Shown: positions 54,104 through 62,899 of the stretch, piece after piece
Layout: every line of letters starts with the position of its first letter
How positions within the stretch are numbered: the stretch's first letter is position 1
Program-made: the position numbers and the translations under genes
Notes under the pieces: generated by a model
Seen by the model: only the letters and a program-made list of their open reading frames with translations
Databases searched by the model: none
Told to the model about the DNA's origin: nothing
Assembly: GCA_964497585.1 (NCBI GenBank)
Contig: CAZCDS010000005.1
Span: 1-64,000, forward strand
Direction of reading: 5' to 3'
Source of the DNA: CAZCDS01 sp964497585
Lineage (GTDB): Bacteria; Desulfobacterota; Desulfomonilia; Desulfomonilales; Desulfomonilaceae
Length of the DNA: 64,000 nt

Positions 54104-54739
54104 ATGAAGATCACCGAACGACAAAAGGAGATACTCGCGTACCTCGGGAAGTTCCAGGCGCGAGAAGGGTTTCCCCCATCGATACGGGAGATTTGCACGG
54201 CATTGGACCTCAAGTCTCCGGGGAGCCTGCACAGACATCTACGGGCACTGGAGACCGAGGGATGTCTGGAGAAAAACCCAGGCAAGAAACGGGCCTGGAA
54301 GCTTACCGAAATCGGCTGGCAGCTCGTGGGACGACCTTCCGCTCCGGCAATTCCCGTGATCGGCAGGATCGCAGCGGGCACCCCCATCCTGGCCGAAGAG
54401 AACAGGGAAGACGAACTCCCCATTGATCCGACGATCTTTGGATCGGACGCGGCATTTGCCCTGAAGGTCCAGGGAGACTCCATGAAGGACGCCCAGATCC
54501 GCGACGGCGACCTGGCGATCATCAGGCCACAGGAAGAGGCCGACTCCGGCCAGATTGTCGCAGTGAGAGTGCAGGGAATCGAAACGGAGGCTACCCTGAA
54601 AGTCCTTCGTCTAAGTAAAGGGAGCGTGGAACTCCACCCCGCGAATGAGGAGTACGAACCGCTGATTTTCAGCGGGGAAGAACGGTCAAAGGTGGAGATC
54701 CTGGGGAAACTCATCGGGGTGATCCGCACGAGGCCTTGA
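54104..54739 (+). CDS. lexA: LexA repressor
   Basis: 211 residues, normal length. N-terminal winged helix (MKITERQKEILAYLGKF; IREICTALDLKSPGSLHRHL as the recognition region), then the self-cleavage domain: the scissile bond in RIAAGTP near 90-96, nucleophile Ser in VQGDSMKDAQI near 125-135, and the Lys in VRVQGIETEATLKVLRL near 155-172. RecA-triggered self-cleavage would lift repression of SOS genes. The start is the family's canonical MKIT; no ribosome site precedes it and the predicted transcript starts at the ATG. The error-prone polymerase gene lies downstream. Confidence 0.95.
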   Translation: MKITERQKEILAYLGKFQAREGFPPSIREICTALDLKSPGSLHRHLRALETEGCLEKNPGKKRAWKLTEIGWQLVGRPSAPAIPVIGRIAAGTPILAEENREDELPIDPTIFGSDAAFALKVQGDSMKDAQIRDGDLAIIRPQEEADSGQIVAVRVQGIETEATLKVLRLSKGSVELHPANEEYEPLIFSGEERSKVEILGKLIGVIRTRP

Positions 54740-55304
54740 AGCGTGCAAGCAGAGAGTGTTTTTTGGGAAGGGTGTAAGAGCTATCCGGGGAGGGCGTTTT
54801 TGCAAAAACCTCCTCCGCGGAGGGCGATGCATCCAGCTTGTGATTCCGAGGATTACCTCAACTACTCGGACCATTGGGGGTGCATGCCTGGCCCCACGCC
54901 GAGTGGCCCCGTCCCCCACATAGGGGCTAACTTAGAATAATGCGTGGTCGCAATTCTTTGATAATTGACGCCCGGAAGCAACGTTGTTTCTGCCGTCACC
55001 CCGGCGAAAGCCGGGGTCCAGGATCTTATCGACAAGACTGGATTCCGGCGTGCGCCGGAATGACGGGCGGGGAAAGTCTTCAGGATCTCTTATGTTGGCG
55101 CCCATGCCCGCGCCCCCTCTGCAAAAAACCTATGGCGGCTCCATGTCAGCGAAAATGCCTGACACCGGTTGAATCCTTATCCCGCCGGGTACTCCGAGTA
55201 CGATTCGCTGTCGAAAAGGGCACGATGAGCCTTTTGTGGGTGTGGCAAGCCACTCCCTGTTGAAACGTGCCAGCCCGAAGGCAACTTCACATGAGAAGAA
55301 CGCA
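54740..55304. other. lexA-dnaE2 intergenic region
   Basis: No gene. It contains a T5GCA5-centred dyad near 54797-54811 after lexA, the REP-like repeat described separately, and no GAAC-N4-GTTC box that I could find, so SOS control of dnaE2 would have to come from read-through or from a diverged operator. Confidence 0.45.
54994..55065. repeat. REP/BIME-like palindromic repeat
   Basis: Two hairpins, CCCCGGC-gaaa-GCCGGGG at about 54999-55016 and TTCCGGCG-tg-CGCCGGAA at about 55043-55060, sit within an outer CGTCA/TGACG pair. This layout is that of the widespread intergenic palindromes mobilised by RAYT transposases. No RAYT gene is in the window. Confidence 0.65.
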
Positions 55305-57929
55305 ATGGATAGATTCGTACATCTTGAGGTTCACAGCGCCTTTTCTTTCCTCTGGGGAACCTTTACCCCGGAGGATCTGGTCCGGGAGATCGTCTCCCTG
55401 GGGCAGGGGGCGGTGGCCCTCACGGATTACGGTCTCCATGGAGTGGTGAGTTTCTATAAAGTGGCTCTGAGCTCAGGGATCCAACCCATTGTGGGCGCAC
55501 GGATCCTGACTTGGGACAATTCCTTTATAACGCTGCTGGCCACGGATTTTGCGGGGTACGGGAATCTTTGCAGGCTTGTTTCGATCTCTCTGGGAGATTC
55601 GATGACCCCGGAGGTTCCCGTCACCAGGCAGGATTTGAGACACTGGTCCGGAGGCCTCGTTTGCCTCGCGGGAGGGAGAGGCTCTCGGATCGAAAACTCC
55701 TTGAAGGAGGGGAGGGGAGACGCGGCGAGGATCGCTCTTCTCGAACTCAGAGAAGCGTTGCGCGATCCGCAGCAGCTCTTTGTGGCGCTCAGGAACCACG
55801 ACGAGGAGAAGGGCTCTGGAACTGCCGCAAACGATGCGGCCACGGTCATGGAACAAACGGTGACGCTGGCCGGCACTCTCGGTCTTCCCGTGGTCGCGAC
55901 AAACCTGGTGAGCTTTCTCAGGAAGGAGGATTATCTCCTTCATCGGACGCTTGTCGGGATACAGCGCCGTCATCACCACAGGAAGATCGAACCTCTTCCC
56001 AATGACTGCTTTTATGCAGCGTCGGGAAAGGAGATGGTCCGGCGAATTCCTTACCCCGAGGCCATCGAGAACACCCGGCGGATAGCCGCATTCTGCAGGT
56101 CCTTCTCCTTGCCCTTGGAAGGGCTCCATCCCCCGACGTTGCAGAATCCCCGTGAGGCGTCGAGGAAGCTGGCACGACTCTGTATCAAAGAGATGACCAG
56201 ACGCTATCGCCCCGTCCCGGCCGTTTACCTTCATCAGTTCGACAGGGAACTCGAGGCCATCCGGAGGATCAAGCTTGCCGATTTCTTTCTGCTCGTGCGC
56301 AAGGTGGTCGACTTCGCCCGTTCCCGGGGTATCCGTCATAGTATCCGGGGGTCGGCCGCGGGGAGTCTCGTGGTCTATCTCCTTCTGGGGGGAGTGGATC
56401 CGGTTGCTCACAAACTCCTCTTTGAACGCTTCATCAACGAGGGCAGGGGAGACCTCCCCGACATCGACGTGGACTTCGACTCGGAGCGTCGCGACGAGGT
56501 CATCGAATACCTGCTCGATCTCTATCCCCATCAGACCGCGATGGTCTGCACGATCCATTCTTTTCGGGTGCGGAGCGCAGTGCGCCTGGTTGCCCGGTCG
56601 CTCGGATATCCGCTGGATGAGATCAAGCGGCTTGCCGCCTGTCTTCCCTGGTCGCTGCGGGGCCGGAATCTCTATGAGGCCCTTGAGAAGCTGCCTGAAT
56701 TGAAGAATTCTCCGCTTCAGCGTGAAGAACGACTTACACGGCTGGCAGGGCGGCTGACCGGGCTTCCCTTTCAGTGCTCGGTGCACCTTGGCGGAGTGAT
56801 CGTGACACCTGGAGAGATCAAGGATTGGACCCCTGTGGGACGCTCGCCAAAGGGCCTGCCTGTAGGGCAGTTGGACAAGGACGATGTTGACGTCCTCGGT
56901 CTGCTCAAGCTGGACCTGCTTGGGCTCCGGATGCACACGGCGATCCGCAAGTCACTGGACATTCTCAAGGAAAACGACGTCTCTCTCGATCCGGACCAGT
57001 TGCCTCTCGATGATCGCAAGACCTATGCGCTGCTGCGGAGCACCGAATCACTCGGGGTCTTCCAGGTTGAGTCGCCCGGTCAGCGTAACCTGCTGGGACG
57101 GCTTCTGCCCAGGCGTTTCAGTGATCTGATTGCGGAGATTTCTCTCTTCCGGCCTGGTCCGGTTGAAGGGAATATGGTGGAGGTATACGTAAAGAGGCGA
57201 AACGGTGAGGAGCCTGTAGAGATCCCCCATAAAGAGCTTGAACCGATCCTCGGGGAAACCTACGGCGTGATTCTTTTTCAGGAGCAGGCGCTTCGGGTTG
57301 TTCACACCTTTGCCGGACTCTCCTATGCCGAAGCCGATGCATTTCGCCGAGCCATGACCAAGGACCGCTTTTCCAGCAAGATGCAGCTCCTCGAGGAACG
57401 CTTCATGGAAGGTGCCATCGCGAGGGGACACAGCAGGGCCTTGGCCGAAGAGGTCTTCGAGCAGGTGGCGGCCTTTGCTTCCTATGGGTTTTGTAAGGCC
57501 CATGCGGCCTCCTTTGCTCACATCACCTACCAGAGCGCCTATCTCAAAACCCATCACCCTCAGGCATTCTACCTGGGCCTGCTCAACGCGGGCCATGTCG
57601 GCTCGTACCCGGCATACGCCATCCTCAATGAGGCCCGGCGAAGGGGGATAGCGGTCTACGCTCCTCACGTGAACGCAAGCTCCCTGGAATACGAAGCGGA
57701 AGGTTCGGGCATCCGCGCCCCTCTCGTGGTCGTCAACAATGTGGGACCGGCAATGGCCCGGCGAATCGTGGCTGATCGCAAGAGGCGGGGGGCCTTTCGC
57801 GGGGAGAGGGACTTCCTGGCCCGCATGGAGCTTCCCGACCGGATCGTGGAGGCCCTCTCGTTGGCCGGTGCGCTGGAAGGGCTGGAAGACAAGGAATGGC
57901 AATTGATCCAGGAGGTGTGTAATGCCTGA
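55305..57929 (+). CDS. dnaE2: Error-prone DNA polymerase III alpha-type subunit (DnaE2), catalytic part
   Basis: 874 residues from an ATG with GAGAAG eight bases upstream; the frame is open 23 codons further. PHP domain with HLEVHSAFSFLWG near 6-18 and ALTDYGLHG near 38-46. Palm with IRGSAAGSLVVYLLLGG near 347-363, the two catalytic Asp residues in LPDIDVDFDSERRDEV near 384-399, and the third in LLKLDLLGLRM. A helix-hairpin-helix region ends it (MARRIVADRKRRGAF). Normal DnaE2 is over 1000 residues and continues into an OB domain; here that domain is the next gene, overlapping by eight bases. No imuA or imuB is present. Confidence 0.9.
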   Translation: MDRFVHLEVHSAFSFLWGTFTPEDLVREIVSLGQGAVALTDYGLHGVVSFYKVALSSGIQPIVGARILTWDNSFITLLATDFAGYGNLCRLVSISLGDSMTPEVPVTRQDLRHWSGGLVCLAGGRGSRIENSLKEGRGDAARIALLELREALRDPQQLFVALRNHDEEKGSGTAANDAATVMEQTVTLAGTLGLPVVATNLVSFLRKEDYLLHRTLVGIQRRHHHRKIEPLPNDCFYAASGKEMVRRIPYPEAIENTRRIAAFCRSFSLPLEGLHPPTLQNPREASRKLARLCIKEMTRRYRPVPAVYLHQFDRELEAIRRIKLADFFLLVRKVVDFARSRGIRHSIRGSAAGSLVVYLLLGGVDPVAHKLLFERFINEGRGDLPDIDVDFDSERRDEVIEYLLDLYPHQTAMVCTIHSFRVRSAVRLVARSLGYPLDEIKRLAACLPWSLRGRNLYEALEKLPELKNSPLQREERLTRLAGRLTGLPFQCSVHLGGVIVTPGEIKDWTPVGRSPKGLPVGQLDKDDVDVLGLLKLDLLGLRMHTAIRKSLDILKENDVSLDPDQLPLDDRKTYALLRSTESLGVFQVESPGQRNLLGRLLPRRFSDLIAEISLFRPGPVEGNMVEVYVKRRNGEEPVEIPHKELEPILGETYGVILFQEQALRVVHTFAGLSYAEADAFRRAMTKDRFSSKMQLLEERFMEGAIARGHSRALAEEVFEQVAAFASYGFCKAHAASFAHITYQSAYLKTHHPQAFYLGLLNAGHVGSYPAYAILNEARRRGIAVYAPHVNASSLEYEAEGSGIRAPLVVVNNVGPAMARRIVADRKRRGAFRGERDFLARMELPDRIVEALSLAGALEGLEDKEWQLIQEVCNA

Positions 57930-58452
57930 GGGGCCCGCAAAAGATCGGCGCGCGGATGCCGCGCGGGTAGCCCAGGATGAGGCGCGCTCAATGAGCGTGT
58001 TTTGTCACGGGCATCCCCTCGCACCCCTCCGTCCAACACTCGCCGCATCCGGGATCGTTACCGCGAGGGATCTGCGCCGCATCCCTTCGGGAGAGAAGGT
58101 ACGGGTGACGGGTCTCATGGTCATCGTGCACATGCCGCCCACCAAGTCGGGCAAGAGAGTCATTTTCATCACCCTGGAAGACGAAACGGGCCTCATCGAC
58201 GCGGTCCTCTTCCCCAAGGCTCAGATAAACTCCGCAAAGCCGATCCTCACGAGCGAAGTTCAGACCCTGGAGGGCAGACTCCATCGCACCGGAAAGGACG
58301 GCCGTTCCATATCCATCGTGATCGACAGAATCATCCGCCGCTTCACCGGTTCGCTCACGGAGGTCCTGGAAAAGAGAGCCCGTGGAAAGTCTTCCCGCAG
58401 CAAAACCCCTGCTCCCTTCCGCAGAAAGGGTGCTTCAGGATCAACTCTCTAA
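57922..58452 (+). CDS. Separate OB-fold subunit corresponding to the DnaE2 C-terminus
   Basis: 176 residues. Its ATG lies in the last codons of dnaE2 (overlap ATGCCTGA), which indicates coupled translation. GHPLAPLRPTLAASGIVTA near 32-50 matches the linker of full-length DnaE2, and the OB fold follows: VRVTGLMVIVHMPP near 64-77, GKRVIFITLEDETGLIDAVL near 81-100, then ISIVIDRIIRRF. The tail is Lys/Arg/Ser-rich. It probably reassociates with the catalytic part to bind single-stranded DNA. Whether this is a functional split or the trace of a frameshift cannot be decided by eye, but the start, the overlap and the intact frame favour function. Confidence 0.78.
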   Translation: MPEGPAKDRRADAARVAQDEARSMSVFCHGHPLAPLRPTLAASGIVTARDLRRIPSGEKVRVTGLMVIVHMPPTKSGKRVIFITLEDETGLIDAVLFPKAQINSAKPILTSEVQTLEGRLHRTGKDGRSISIVIDRIIRRFTGSLTEVLEKRARGKSSRSKTPAPFRRKGASGSTL

Positions 58453-58633
58453 CAACGTCTTCGACCCCAAACCGGGGGGTGAATCGGCCGAACCGAGTCG
58501 CAGCGTTCTGAATTGCAAAATCTCAGTCGCGTTTCGTTGACAGGGAGTCGACCGGTGGCTAGCCTATAAACAATACATGGAGAGCATCCTTTTCCTGTAG
58601 ACCAAAGCCCGGAAGGCCAGGAGGATGGGCAAA

Positions 58634-59545
58634 ATGAAAACACTGATAGCCGGAGGAAGTGGATTTGTCGGGACTCACCTGACACGGTTGCTGGTTCAAC
58701 AGGGTCACGAAGTGACGATCCTTTCGCGCAATCCCGACAAGGGTCACCACTTCGGGAGCGGGGTGAGTTTTCTCGCGGCCGACACGAGTAAGCCGGGAAC
58801 ATGGCAGGAAGCGGTTCCCGACCATGACGCCCTGATCAACCTCGCAGGAGTCTCCATTTTCAAACGCTGGGATGAGGCGTACAAGAACCGACTGAGGGAC
58901 ACGCGCATTCTTACCACGCGTCATCTGGTGGAGGCCCTGCCGGCCGATGGTTCTCAGGACAAGACCTTAGTAAGCACCTCGGGAGTGGGGTACTATGGGT
59001 TCACCGGAGACGAGAAGCTCTCGGAGGATGCCGCACCCGGAGAGGATTTCCTCGCGCACCTCTCTCGGGATTGGGAGGCCGAAGCCTTGAAGGCCCGTGA
59101 AAAGGGCGTGCGGGTGGTTGTCACGAGATTCGGCGTGGTCTTCGGGAGCGACGGCGGTGCGCTCCAGCAGATGACGCTCCCATTCCGCTACTTCGCAGGC
59201 GGCCCTGTGGGGGACGGACGCCAGTGGGTCTCGTGGATTCACATCCAGGATCTCTGCCGCGCCCAGCAATTTCTCCTCGAGCACAAAGAGATCGAAGGAC
59301 CGGTGAATTTCACCGCTCCCGAGCCAGTGAGGAACAGGGACCTCTCGAAGGCGATCGGCAAGACGCTCAACCGTCCCTCGTTCATGCCTGCACCGGCTTT
59401 TGCCATCAAACTCGTACTCGGTGAGTTCGGGCAGGTAATCCTCAAAGGTCAACGAGTCGTACCCGCGGTGCTGGAAAAGGCCGGGTTCGTGTTCAATTTC
59501 CCTACCGTGAACGAGGCTCTGGAGGATCTGCTGCGGAAGATCTGA
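58634..59545 (+). CDS. TIGR01777-family NAD(P)-binding epimerase-like protein
   Basis: About 303 residues from the second ATG, nine bases after AGGAGG; the first ATG touches the ribosome site. An extended SDR: Rossmann loop AGGSGFVGTHL near 6-16, LINLAGVSIF near 72-81, the STSGVGYYGFTGDEKLSED block near 115-133 typical of YfcH/TIGR01777, VTRFGVVFGSDGGAL near 160-174 and SWIHIQDLC near 197-205. The substrate of the family is unknown (a nucleotide sugar or a steroid-like compound has been guessed). It appears to be its own transcription unit after the polymerase genes. Confidence 0.88.
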   Translation: MKTLIAGGSGFVGTHLTRLLVQQGHEVTILSRNPDKGHHFGSGVSFLAADTSKPGTWQEAVPDHDALINLAGVSIFKRWDEAYKNRLRDTRILTTRHLVEALPADGSQDKTLVSTSGVGYYGFTGDEKLSEDAAPGEDFLAHLSRDWEAEALKAREKGVRVVVTRFGVVFGSDGGALQQMTLPFRYFAGGPVGDGRQWVSWIHIQDLCRAQQFLLEHKEIEGPVNFTAPEPVRNRDLSKAIGKTLNRPSFMPAPAFAIKLVLGEFGQVILKGQRVVPAVLEKAGFVFNFPTVNEALEDLLRKI

Positions 59546-59681
59546 AGGCTCGTTTCACGCCGCCCTTTCCATTGGCGATGCTCGTTCACGTGAGGTTGCT
59601 GCTGCCGGCTTTCGCGGTGGTGCCTCCTGAGGTAACCCGACAGGCTGCAAAGGCAATTCCGAATGGATCTGCTACGTCCTT

Positions 59682-59862
59682 ATACCATTTCGCGATTATC
59701 CTGGTAACACGGTATCGGAGCATGGAGACACGGATCTGCGATCGCAGATCCGTGGCAGCCACCGTGCGTGCCCTAGGGGAGCTGGGGGTGCCACTGACCT
59801 GGGACCCAGGTCAGTGCTCTTGTGTAGGCCACAGGGTTACCGGTTTTTTTGCGAAATGGTAT
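59682..59862. mobile_element. MITE-like element with 12-base terminal inverted repeats
   Basis: ATACCATTTCGC at 59682-59693 and GCGAAATGGTAT at 59851-59862 are perfect inverted repeats 181 bases apart end to end. Inside are a perfect 26-base palindrome at 59729-59754 (CACGGATCTGCGA and its complement) and a near-perfect 23-base dyad at 59793-59815 shared with 49272-49294. It has no coding capacity. Structure and size fit a non-autonomous element; a target duplication is not clear. Confidence 0.6.
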
Positions 59863-59891
59863 TAGAAGGAGGGCGAGACCGAGGAGAGTCC

Positions 59892-61133
59892 CTACTTGGT
59901 ATGGGCTTCCGACTTACGGGCTTGCACGATTTCCTTCAGTTCGGCCGGTGTCCTGCAAACCAGTTCCCCCGGGATACACTCGATGTGGCGCAGAACAGCG
60001 AAGCCGTGTTTCTTGCTGTACGCCGTCCTTCCCCAGAAGACATTTTGCACAACCTGGTGGTCCTGGGCCCGCATAATCTTCCAGCCTCCTGGACCTTCCC
60101 ATGCAAGAGGCTCCCTGTCCACAGCTCGGATAATGCTTTCCGTGTCCGTCGTGCCTGCACGCTCTATGGCCGCCTTGAGAAAGTATACTCCTGCGTACGC
60201 TTCTGCGGACATCTGGTCCGGATAATCCCTGAACTTCGACCGATAGGACCGGACGAATTGGCGATTCACCGCGGAATCGGGGGCCGTGAAAAAGTAACAT
60301 GCCGTCATGTATATGCCCTCGGGCATTTGCTTCGCTAAAGGAAGCAGGACGGTGAGTGAAGCCCCGAGCGGAAAGACGAATTTGATGGACTTAAAGAGTC
60401 CCTCGGACTTTGCCTGCTTGATGAAATTGATGGCGTCTCCACCCCAGAGCGGGCACCATACTGCGTCAGGGCGAATCTTTTGAATCTGCTTGATTTGTCT
60501 TGTGTAGTCTTTCGCCAAGAGTTTGGGCCATGTCTCTCCTACGACCTGAACATCGGGCCGCAACTTTTTCAGTTGTTCCTTGAACATCCTCCAGGAAGCG
60601 TGTCCGAAGTTGTAGTGCGGCCCGACGCACATCCAACGTTTGTAAGGTTTTGAGGCCATGAGATAGGCGCCCGACCGAGACAACATTATCGAGTTGCTGA
60701 GCGTACTGAACAAGTAGGGGTTGAACTCCGAACCGGTCAGAGCATCGGTGAGGGATTGTATCACCACCAGGATCTTCCTGTGCCTTCTTGCGACTTTCGA
60801 TAGCACTACCGCCACTTCACTGGCTGTGGGGCCCATGAGGAAATCGACATGTTCCTTCTCAATGAATCGCTTGGCATTTTCGGCCGCGACCTGGGGATCA
60901 AGCTTCGTATCGGCGAACAACGCCTGCACTTTTCTCCCCAGTATTCCACCAGATGCATTTATTTCGCTAATCGCCAGATCCACACCGGCCTTACCGAACG
61001 CGCCGTAGCCACTCTGTTCGCCGGACATGATGAACTGAACGCCCAACCTGATAGGGTTCTCATCAGCAAAGCCGGTCCCCCGGCCCAGGCATAGAATGAA
61101 TAACAGCAGACAGATTGAAAGCTTCGTCTTCAT
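59892..61133 (-). CDS. Branched-chain amino-acid-type ABC substrate-binding protein
   Basis: About 413 residues from an ATG with GGAGGG about 11 bases upstream. Signal peptide 1-23 (KLSICLLLFILCLGRGTGFA). The mature part is a type I periplasmic binding protein: IRLGVQFIMSGEQSGYGAFG near 27-46, AISEINASGGILGRKVQ near 53-69, FADTKLDPQVAAENAKRF near 72-89, and GPTASEVAVVLSKVA. No LivHMGF transporter genes are in the window, so it works with a transporter encoded elsewhere or as a sensor ligand receptor. Aromatic or short-chain acids are other ligands known for this family. Confidence 0.88.
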   Translation of the reverse strand: MKTKLSICLLLFILCLGRGTGFADENPIRLGVQFIMSGEQSGYGAFGKAGVDLAISEINASGGILGRKVQALFADTKLDPQVAAENAKRFIEKEHVDFLMGPTASEVAVVLSKVARRHRKILVVIQSLTDALTGSEFNPYLFSTLSNSIMLSRSGAYLMASKPYKRWMCVGPHYNFGHASWRMFKEQLKKLRPDVQVVGETWPKLLAKDYTRQIKQIQKIRPDAVWCPLWGGDAINFIKQAKSEGLFKSIKFVFPLGASLTVLLPLAKQMPEGIYMTACYFFTAPDSAVNRQFVRSYRSKFRDYPDQMSAEAYAGVYFLKAAIERAGTTDTESIIRAVDREPLAWEGPGGWKIMRAQDHQVVQNVFWGRTAYSKKHGFAVLRHIECIPGELVCRTPAELKEIVQARKSEAHTK

Positions 61134-61566
61134 CCCTAATTCCCTCCAAGAAAACATGGTCGAGAAACTGAACGTTGAAGATGGTTTCCCGTACCATCGC
61201 AACTCAAGCGCCGCCCTTGAGCCAAAGAAATACGAATATCCACTCCAACACCTTCCCTCGTCGCTGTTTGACGGGTCTCGCTGCGGCTGACCGGAATTGT
61301 ATCGCGGTCTTGCTACCCATGGGCCTTCAGGCCGATACGAGGGCACAGGATGGTGTTGGGGAACCAGAGAACTCTCCCCGGCTGCCCCTCCTAGCCCTGA
61401 GAGAGACAAAACAGTCGGCATTTCATTAAGAAATTCTCTTTATTCTTGGTGGTGAGTCTACCTTACCGAATGTCCCCTCGTCAACCACTCTATCGTCTCG
61501 TTGCTCGCTTGCGGAATGCGGCTTGAACCAATCCGGGCTAGGCGACTGTAGTGCAGCAGACAATAT
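61134..61566. other. Intergenic region, no gene supported
   Basis: About 430 bases upstream of the binding-protein gene, presumably with its promoter; no gene or clear repeat. Confidence 0.35.
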
Positions 61567-61950
61567 TCAGCGCTTGACAACACGAGTATCACCCTCTCTT
61601 GCAGCATCTATCAACTTCTCGGGTGATAGCTCGGGAAGTGCCTGCCTACGTGGAGCCGCCGCGGGTTCGCGCTTGGCCTCGCTCGCTTCTGAGCGTGAAG
61701 CAGGCTTCAAGGTGCGTTGGGCATTGTAAGATATGTTCAGCGTTGAACATTTCTCCGGAAGCTCTGATCTACTCAAAAAACTACCCTGAACGAGCTTCTT
61801 GAAAACACTTTAAAGTATCTTCTCATTGAGACAGTACTTGTCCATCAAGTCCTGATCACTCATCCCGGACCGGACATCGGCGGCTGCCTTTCCCGGGTTC
61901 ATCCTGATTGTCGGTCTGGTCTGTACTGTGGTATTCGAACGCTTGGACTT
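61567..61950 (-). pseudogene. Decayed gene: KY-type module followed by an ankyrin start
   Basis: The minus strand reads RPTIRMNPGKAAADVR, then after a frameshift SGMSDQDLMDKYCLNEKIL, an in-frame TAA, and SVFKKLVQGSFLSRSEL. A Pro/Ala/Lys linker follows, then LSPEKLIDAAREGDTRVVKR, an ankyrin repeat opening, and a stop. The first part is the same module found twice in the gene at 62900 (compare IRIDPQQVVQDIR and SIKSKYGL, LFTKLLDSGVMTRDEL). At least one frameshift and two stops show that it is dead. Confidence 0.7.
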
Positions 61951-62352
61951 CTTATCTGACTCGAGAATACTTCTCGAGCGTAGAAGATGCGGCAGTCGTC
62001 CGACAGCCAGGCTCGGGTGAGCCAGTCGGATTCCTCCTTAAAGCGCCGAACGTTCGTGGCTCCTTCCATTATTTCCGACGAACTCGTCAAACGTCACGAG
62101 CTTTCTAGGCCCCGACATGATTTCAAATCGTTTGGATGCCCAATTTAGCACAAGACCTCCCGGCTACAATATTCCAAGGAATTTTTCGTGACGTTTCCGG
62201 AACCGGACGGAATAATCATGCAGGAACGAAAACAAAAGGGGCGCGCGATGGGATCAAATTGACATTTCTTGATTCTTTAATAGACTCGACGCTTATCGGT
62301 GTGGTATCCTTGGAGTTCACAATCCCATTCACATCAAATTCCGGGGACTCCG
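61951..62352. other. Gap before the sigma factor gene
   Basis: No supportable gene. Short frames on both strands look random; some of it may be more of the decayed gene's 5' part. Confidence 0.35.
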
Positions 62353-62844
62353 ATGGGTGGAAAGCGGGAAGAACCGCCTCGTGATGAGGAAAACGATCTC
62401 GGCGACACCAGCGACCGAGAACTGGTCGATCTGTGCTCTCAACGGAGCAGAGCTGCATGGAAAGAGCTGTATCGACGGTTTACTCCGCTGATCCGGAAGA
62501 TTGCCGGAAGACGCGGGATGAAGTCTCCCTATGTGGAAGACGTGGTCCAGGATACCTTTATGGGACTCGCTGAAATGGTGAGTAAGGAGACGTTCGATCA
62601 CGGCCGTGGCACGCCATCTCTTCTGGTCGGCAATATCGCCTCAAACAAGTGTGTGGATTGCTACAACAAAATCAATCGGATGCGATTCGAGAACGATTGC
62701 GAGCTCATCGAGGAAATTCCAGCCGAGGCAGGATCGAGTCCGGAACGACCTGACCACCTGGTGGAGAAATGGGAGATGACGCTCCATCTCAGAGCCGCTC
62801 TGAAGAACCTTGCAGGAGCCGGTGAGCGATGCCCAGTTACATGA
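62353..62844 (+). CDS. ECF-type sigma factor lacking region 4 (likely broken)
   Basis: 163 residues from the ATG. Region 2 is clear: SDRELVDLCSQRSRAAWKEL near 20-39, RFTPLIRKIAGRRGMK, YVEDVVQDTFMGLAEMV near 61-77 and LLVGNIASNKCVDCYNKINR near 92-111. The chain stops as ALKNLAGAGERCPVT, exactly where region 4 (recognition of the -35 element) should start. In the +1 frame the following codons read RPGSCKIAERD, with no helix-turn-helix. So it is either a pseudogene or a region-2-only protein that cannot act as a normal sigma factor. The next gene starts 55 bases after the stop. Confidence 0.72.
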   Translation: MGGKREEPPRDEENDLGDTSDRELVDLCSQRSRAAWKELYRRFTPLIRKIAGRRGMKSPYVEDVVQDTFMGLAEMVSKETFDHGRGTPSLLVGNIASNKCVDCYNKINRMRFENDCELIEEIPAEAGSSPERPDHLVEKWEMTLHLRAALKNLAGAGERCPVT

Positions 62845-62899
62845 ATCGTGCCTAAGACCCGGCTCCTGCAAGATCGCGGAACGTGACAGAGAGAGCATT

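Noticed and set aside
58537..58570. TTGACA and TATAAA before the TIGR01777 gene
   Set aside because: The spacing is 22 bases, too long for a sigma-70 promoter.
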